Of a stretch of 64,000 nt of DNA, positions 60,501-64,000 are shown piece by piece. The translations under genes and the position numbers were made by a program. The DNA is from Limanda limanda. Lineage: Eukaryota; Chordata; Actinopteri; Pleuronectiformes; Pleuronectidae. Where the stretch lies: NCBI RefSeq assembly GCF_963576545.1, contig NC_083639.1, forward strand, positions 13,488,618 to 13,552,617, written 5' to 3'. The notes under the pieces are model-generated. The model was given only the letters and a program-made list of their open reading frames with translations. It was not told the origin of the DNA and searched no databases. Every line of letters starts with the position of its first letter. Position 1 is the stretch's first letter.

Positions 60501-62106
60501 AGACATATTACTGAGAAAAGCATATTTCTATCATCTCCTGATTGAGCTACACATTGTAACGTATGAATTAGAGTTACTATTATAAAGAGTGTGGTACAAT
60601 TAACGGGCTAGGAATCAGCGGAAGAAATATCAAGAGGCAATTTTAACCTTCGAAGAATATATAGAGGGACTAGCAGCAGCTCAAACTGACCCTTGAGAAC
60701 GATCAACTGCTTGATCAGGACAGAAGAAACAGTAGTTTCTATCCAGAGCCGTCAGGAGTGAAGGTCATTGGATGTAATGGTAGTGTAAACATGCATAAAG
60801 GAATGCAAGTATACACACTGAAGCACACAGCCGTCTTCATTTCTACTCTTTAAACTTGTTGCACACGGCCACGTACCTGACGAGAAACAATCCATTCAAA
60901 AATGTATCCTGTTGATTTTTTTCTTTCATCATATTTTTTCTGTATGTCCAAGTTAATACAAAAGGAGATGAAGTGCACGTAAGCGGCTTCTGCTGCTTCC
61001 ATAGCGCCAGTATATCTCTGCACCAATGCGTCACATTAAAACATTACCGTATAAATACATTGGTTTTTTATAATGTATTCCTAGATTATCTCCTTGCTGT
61101 TATCTGATGAATTCCTGTTCTCGTCTTTCCTGTAAGGTGCTGGAAGAGTATTTTCACAACGTGTGTGAACAGGACCTGGTGTTCAACTTCTATAAGGTAA
61201 GAAAACGAAAATACTATCTTTTACCTTGTGAGATTCTCAAACAATTTAATTAACACCTTGGTCAAGCCAAAGGAGCAGATGAGAATATTTCTTTCATTAG
61301 AATACCATGGCAACCAATTAAGTACTTACAACTAGAAATAACTCGCTGAGTGAAATCCATCTAAACAATTATCCTCTATATTTTTCATAGAAAGAAACGC
61401 TAAGCAGCTAACACCTTCAAACGCCCCCCCCCCCCCCCCCCCCCAGCTGCCGCCAGTGTTGTTGCTGATTAGCGAAAGCATCTGAGCATCCGCCCTTGTG
61501 CTAACACAAAGCATTTTGATGCAGTGTTACAACCAGAAGTGACAATTGTTTAACATTAACTTGCTCTCTTTCTCTTATACTCCTGTTCCAAACAAAAAGG
61601 TTTCAAAGTCTTAGTGACTCACTTCTCGCATTATAGTTAAATTCTAGTTATATAATTTGTTTGTTCCTGAGCACCTTGTAACACCGGTAACATCAACTAT
61701 AGTGGAAACCTTCAACATTGTTTCTTAGTATTTGCTGTATTGGAATGTGGTCGTATGGATGTAGCCTGATCTATTCAGTCATAGTTAGTCATCTGTGCTA
61801 ATGTTAGGGTCTCAGTGTGTTTTGTCACCCATTGGTTATATTGACATTTCAATGACACAGCAGTGGAGTTCTCATGCTGACCACAGGCCAGTAACAACAT
61901 GTGGTTTGTGGTATCTGTGCTCTGTTTTCATCCTTAATTGTCACAATCCTGCCTTTTTACTTTCCTGCCCTCTAACGCACCGCTTCTCTCACTGTGTTTT
62001 TAAGGTGTACACGGTGGTGGATGAGATGTTCCTTGCAGGAGAGATCAGGGAGACCAGTCAGACCAGGGTCCTCAAGCAGCTCCTCATGCTCCAGTCGCTC
62101 GAGTAG
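57507..62106 (+). CDS. ap2s1: AP-2 complex subunit sigma (adaptor-related protein complex 2, sigma 1)
   Basis: Small subunit of the AP-2 clathrin adaptor, a heterotetramer with alpha, beta2 and mu2. It builds endocytic coats at the plasma membrane and, with alpha, binds acidic dileucine sorting signals. Coding exons: 57507-57509 (the ATG alone), 58959-59108, 59589-59702, 61137-61196 and 62005-62106 (stop TAG 62104). All introns are GT-AG and phase 0. The product is 142 aa, the exact family length, starting [19 protein letters not shown] and ending [13 protein letters not shown]. Arg15 is present (its human counterpart is mutated in familial hypocalciuric hypercalcaemia type 3), as are the dileucine-pocket residues Ala63, Leu65, Val88, Asn97, Val98 and Leu103. 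It differs from mammals at a handful of sites (around 74-77, 83, 92, 101). Intron 1 is mostly a hAT element. The gene looks intact. Confidence 0.98.
57732..58840 (-). mobile_element. Internally deleted hAT element, KIAA1586-like family, 1.1 kb
   Basis: The ends read CAGTGCTTAATTTGT at the left and, on the opposite strand, CAGGGGTTAATTTGTGCCGG at the right. A perfect 8-bp target duplication GTTTTACT flanks it (57724-57731, 58841-58848). It carries the C-terminal part of a transposase on the minus strand. The 'gtgccgga' motif recurs inside both ends. The element with its duplications makes up about 1.1 of the 1.45 kb of ap2s1 intron 1. Confidence 0.93.
58187..58687 (-). pseudogene. C-terminal hAT transposase fragment (KIAA1586-like)
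   Basis: About 166 codons open on the minus strand. The decisive motif is [20 protein letters not shown] followed by [20 protein letters not shown] and LVG. It is the dimerisation region of hAT transposases, close to the KIAA1586-like branch (usual form [12 protein letters not shown]). The start of the frame is set only by the upstream deletion. The zinc finger and catalytic parts are missing. Confidence 0.82.
60094..60460. repeat. Fish interspersed repeat starting 'aaagggatagttcaccc'
   Basis: 'aaagggatagttcacccaaa', 'aatgaaaattccctcatta', then 'atccaagtttccataagccc'. This start is one of the most frequent repeat ends in teleost genomes and belongs to a non-autonomous DNA element. The opposite end was not found in ap2s1 intron 3, so the right boundary is approximate. 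Confidence 0.65.
61424..61444. repeat. Poly-C run of 21
   Basis: Uninterrupted cytosines in ap2s1 intron 4. Length in the assembly may be unreliable. Confidence 0.9.
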
Positions 62107-63065
62107 AAACCAGACAACCGTCCTTCCTACCTGCTCAGCATTTTGCTGCCCTGGGACCTGATCCAACCTCCTGTCTCTCTGGAAAGGATCCCCCATCATT
62201 TTCTTTCAGAACTTCAAGAGGATTTTTTAGAAATACACAATATTGTTTACATATGATACATAATGCAGAAGTTGTTTCCACAACTGCAGGTATATGAGTT
62301 TATGTATGTCTTCTTGTAATATTTTCTTAATGTCCAACACGTACGTTAGATTGTTTAATTTATGTAAAGTGTATTTTATTTTATTTATTTAATTGTATTT
62401 ATGTTAATTATATTCTTTATTTATAGTGATTATTAATCTATATATATTCTATGAGTGGTGCTCTCTTTGCCTTGGACTCCCTTGGGAAGGAGATGAGCTT
62501 GTTTGTTTCCACAACTGCAGGCATATGTTGGCGGTCAGTATTGAGGAAAAAGTCTCAAACAATTGTAAAGACACTGGATTTGAAGTGTGTTTTAAGGAAA
62601 AAAACATTCACAACGCAGAAGTAAAGACACTACACGTAGGTGCGTGTGTTGAATATTGTGAAATTAACAGTCATTTCAGTAAAACTCTGGAGTATTAGCA
62701 GTATTTACATGTTTAAGATCCATACAACAAACCGTTTTTTAAATTTCCTCTGGGAAGCTTCATAAAGTTGAATTTGACACAAAAAAAAAATCTTTGCTGG
62801 ACTTCGATGTTGATGAAATTCATTTTCATACTCGGATATAACCAGATCCACAGATAGGTGGTTTCAAACGTCATTGTTGTACGAATTTTTTTTATTTCAT
62901 GGTTATATCTGACATTATTACTGAAACATGTTCTGCTGCCCTTCTCGTCCACATGTGAGTTTATTGGTGGAAAATGTGTGTGTGTGTGCGTGTATTGTCT
63001 CCAATTCAACTACCCACATCAATATGTCCCATTATATTTAAATAATAAAATAAACAGATGAAGTG
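62107..63065 (+). other. ap2s1: ap2s1 3' UTR, with candidate poly(A) signal at 63044-63049
   Basis: AT-rich sequence follows the stop codon. The first good AATAAA on the plus strand is at 63044 and a second AATAAA overlaps soon after. A 'ccacaactgcaggtatatg' motif at about 62278 recurs at about 62509 ('ccacaactgcaggcatatg'). True ends need transcript data. Confidence 0.5.
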
Positions 63066-63396
63066 ATACATGACCATCGACTGCTTCTGTATATCTACAT
63101 GAAAAGGACATTTTCCTAAAATTAGATCCTGACATTGTTCAACATTATCTGATAAATAAGATGTATAAAATAAAAAATCAGGTACTATTTATTCTCATAC
63201 ATATACCCTTTTAACCATATGTTAGCTTGATAAGTATTCAGTATCTATTAGATTTTTAAAAAACATGGAAACAACTGGCTGAACCAATGGGCTCTGAAGT
63301 GCCTCAGTCTTGAAAGCCACTCTTTAGCATAGGTGATGAGTTCCCCGATAATGTGTTGGTTTCAGACTGCCCCTCAATGAAAACGACTGACATAGC

Positions 63397-63707
63397 CAGT
63401 GCCGCTGCTGGCCATTTTGGTGCCCTAAGCATAACTCCTTTATGATGTTATGGGGGTTTCAGAGGAAGTGGGTTCTGTGATGAGTGAAGTGGCAAAGTGA
63501 GCGGAATCAACGGGTGGGCTGTCCCGAGCGCATTACCTGCTCTCGTGTCCTTTGTCGGCTGAGGCCGGACCTATGATACAACCAAACGCTCGGTTACATA
63601 ATTATTATAACTATGATGATCTTTCCGTTGCCTATTTTTTGGTGCCCCCTCAGGACTTGGTGCCCTACGCACAGCGCGTAGTTCGCGTTATGGGAGCGGC
63701 GGCGCTG
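63397..63707. mobile_element. hAT-type MITE, 311 bp
   Basis: The ends read CAGTGCCGCTGCTGG at the left and, on the opposite strand, CAGCGCCGCCGCTCC at the right. A perfect 8-bp target duplication GACATAGC flanks it (63389-63396, 63708-63715). The motif 'tggtgccct' occurs near both ends. It is too short to code for transposase. It is downstream of ap2s1. Confidence 0.85.
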
Positions 63708-63774
63708 GACATAGCCAGCGATGTCCTCTCCGTTGGTTGTTGCTTGTACGGCGGCTCAGGGACATTGATTCTTT

Positions 63775-64000
63775 CAGGGTTCATACACATTTTGACCAAT
63801 GGATTTCCATGACTTTTAAATAACTTTAAACCAAATTTCCATGACCAAAGATTTTGTGAAATCTTGGTGTATACATGAAAAAGGGACACAATTTAATATT
63901 TAAGCTGACAATGAGAACTCCAAAGCATACAGTTTACCTTAGATGACACAAATTAATGCAACAACAGTTGGATTGAGGTCTTTGTCTTTTGTAACCCATG
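63775..64000 (+). mobile_element. Left end of a further DNA-transposon-like repeat, cut by the window edge
   Basis: Starts CAGGGTTCATACACATTTTG and has 'ggatttccatgacttttaaa' and 'aaatttccatgaccaaagat', a well-known fish repeat start (CAGGGTTCGTAC type). The right end lies beyond the window, so its duplication cannot be checked. Confidence 0.5.

Overview
The window reads as teleost (ray-finned fish, probably percomorph) nuclear DNA. It has widely spaced GT-AG exons, dense dinucleotide and tetranucleotide microsatellites, many interspersed repeats familiar from fish genomes, and two genes whose encoded proteins are vertebrate. There are no bacterial operons, CRISPR arrays or phage genes.

Layout: (1) 1-9088 is non-coding and repeat-rich. 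It holds a CpG-rich segment near 3.95-4.45 kb and a 2.06-kb decayed hAT transposon (4760-6823) inserted into an older repeat. (2) About 9.1-33 kb holds, on the minus strand, a large Rho guanine-nucleotide exchange factor gene of the PLEKHG4 (puratrophin-1)/PLEKHG4B family. I could trace 22 coding exons with one continuous reading frame (about 1,879 codons). They encode a conserved N-terminal module, a CRAL-TRIO-like region, spectrin-like helices, a charged linker, a DH domain, a PH domain and a Ser-rich tail. Its introns carry a nearly intact 4.8-kb hAT transposon (13313-18147) and a 910-bp non-autonomous hAT (26529-27438). (3) 33-57 kb is a 24-kb gene-poor interval with retroelement fragments, a probable solo LTR, a SINE, a possible minus-strand first exon (55941-56110) and a 36-codon membrane-type ORF (45292-45402). 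(4) 57.5-63 kb holds, on the plus strand, the complete five-exon ap2s1 gene (AP-2 clathrin adaptor sigma subunit, 142 aa). Its first intron is mostly another hAT element. (5) The right end has a 311-bp hAT MITE and the start of another repeat.

The two confident genes are divergently oriented and have separate jobs: ap2s1 in clathrin-mediated endocytosis, the RhoGEF in Rho GTPase activation and actin control. The most notable feature is five hAT elements of different families, each with a perfect 8-bp target-site duplication readable from the sequence. I found no gene cluster that looks like an undescribed multi-gene system. The less expected items are the near-intact transposase with repeated small exons, the iteron-bearing transposon end, the ap2s1 upstream ORF whose stop codon overlaps the start, and the 36-codon ORF.
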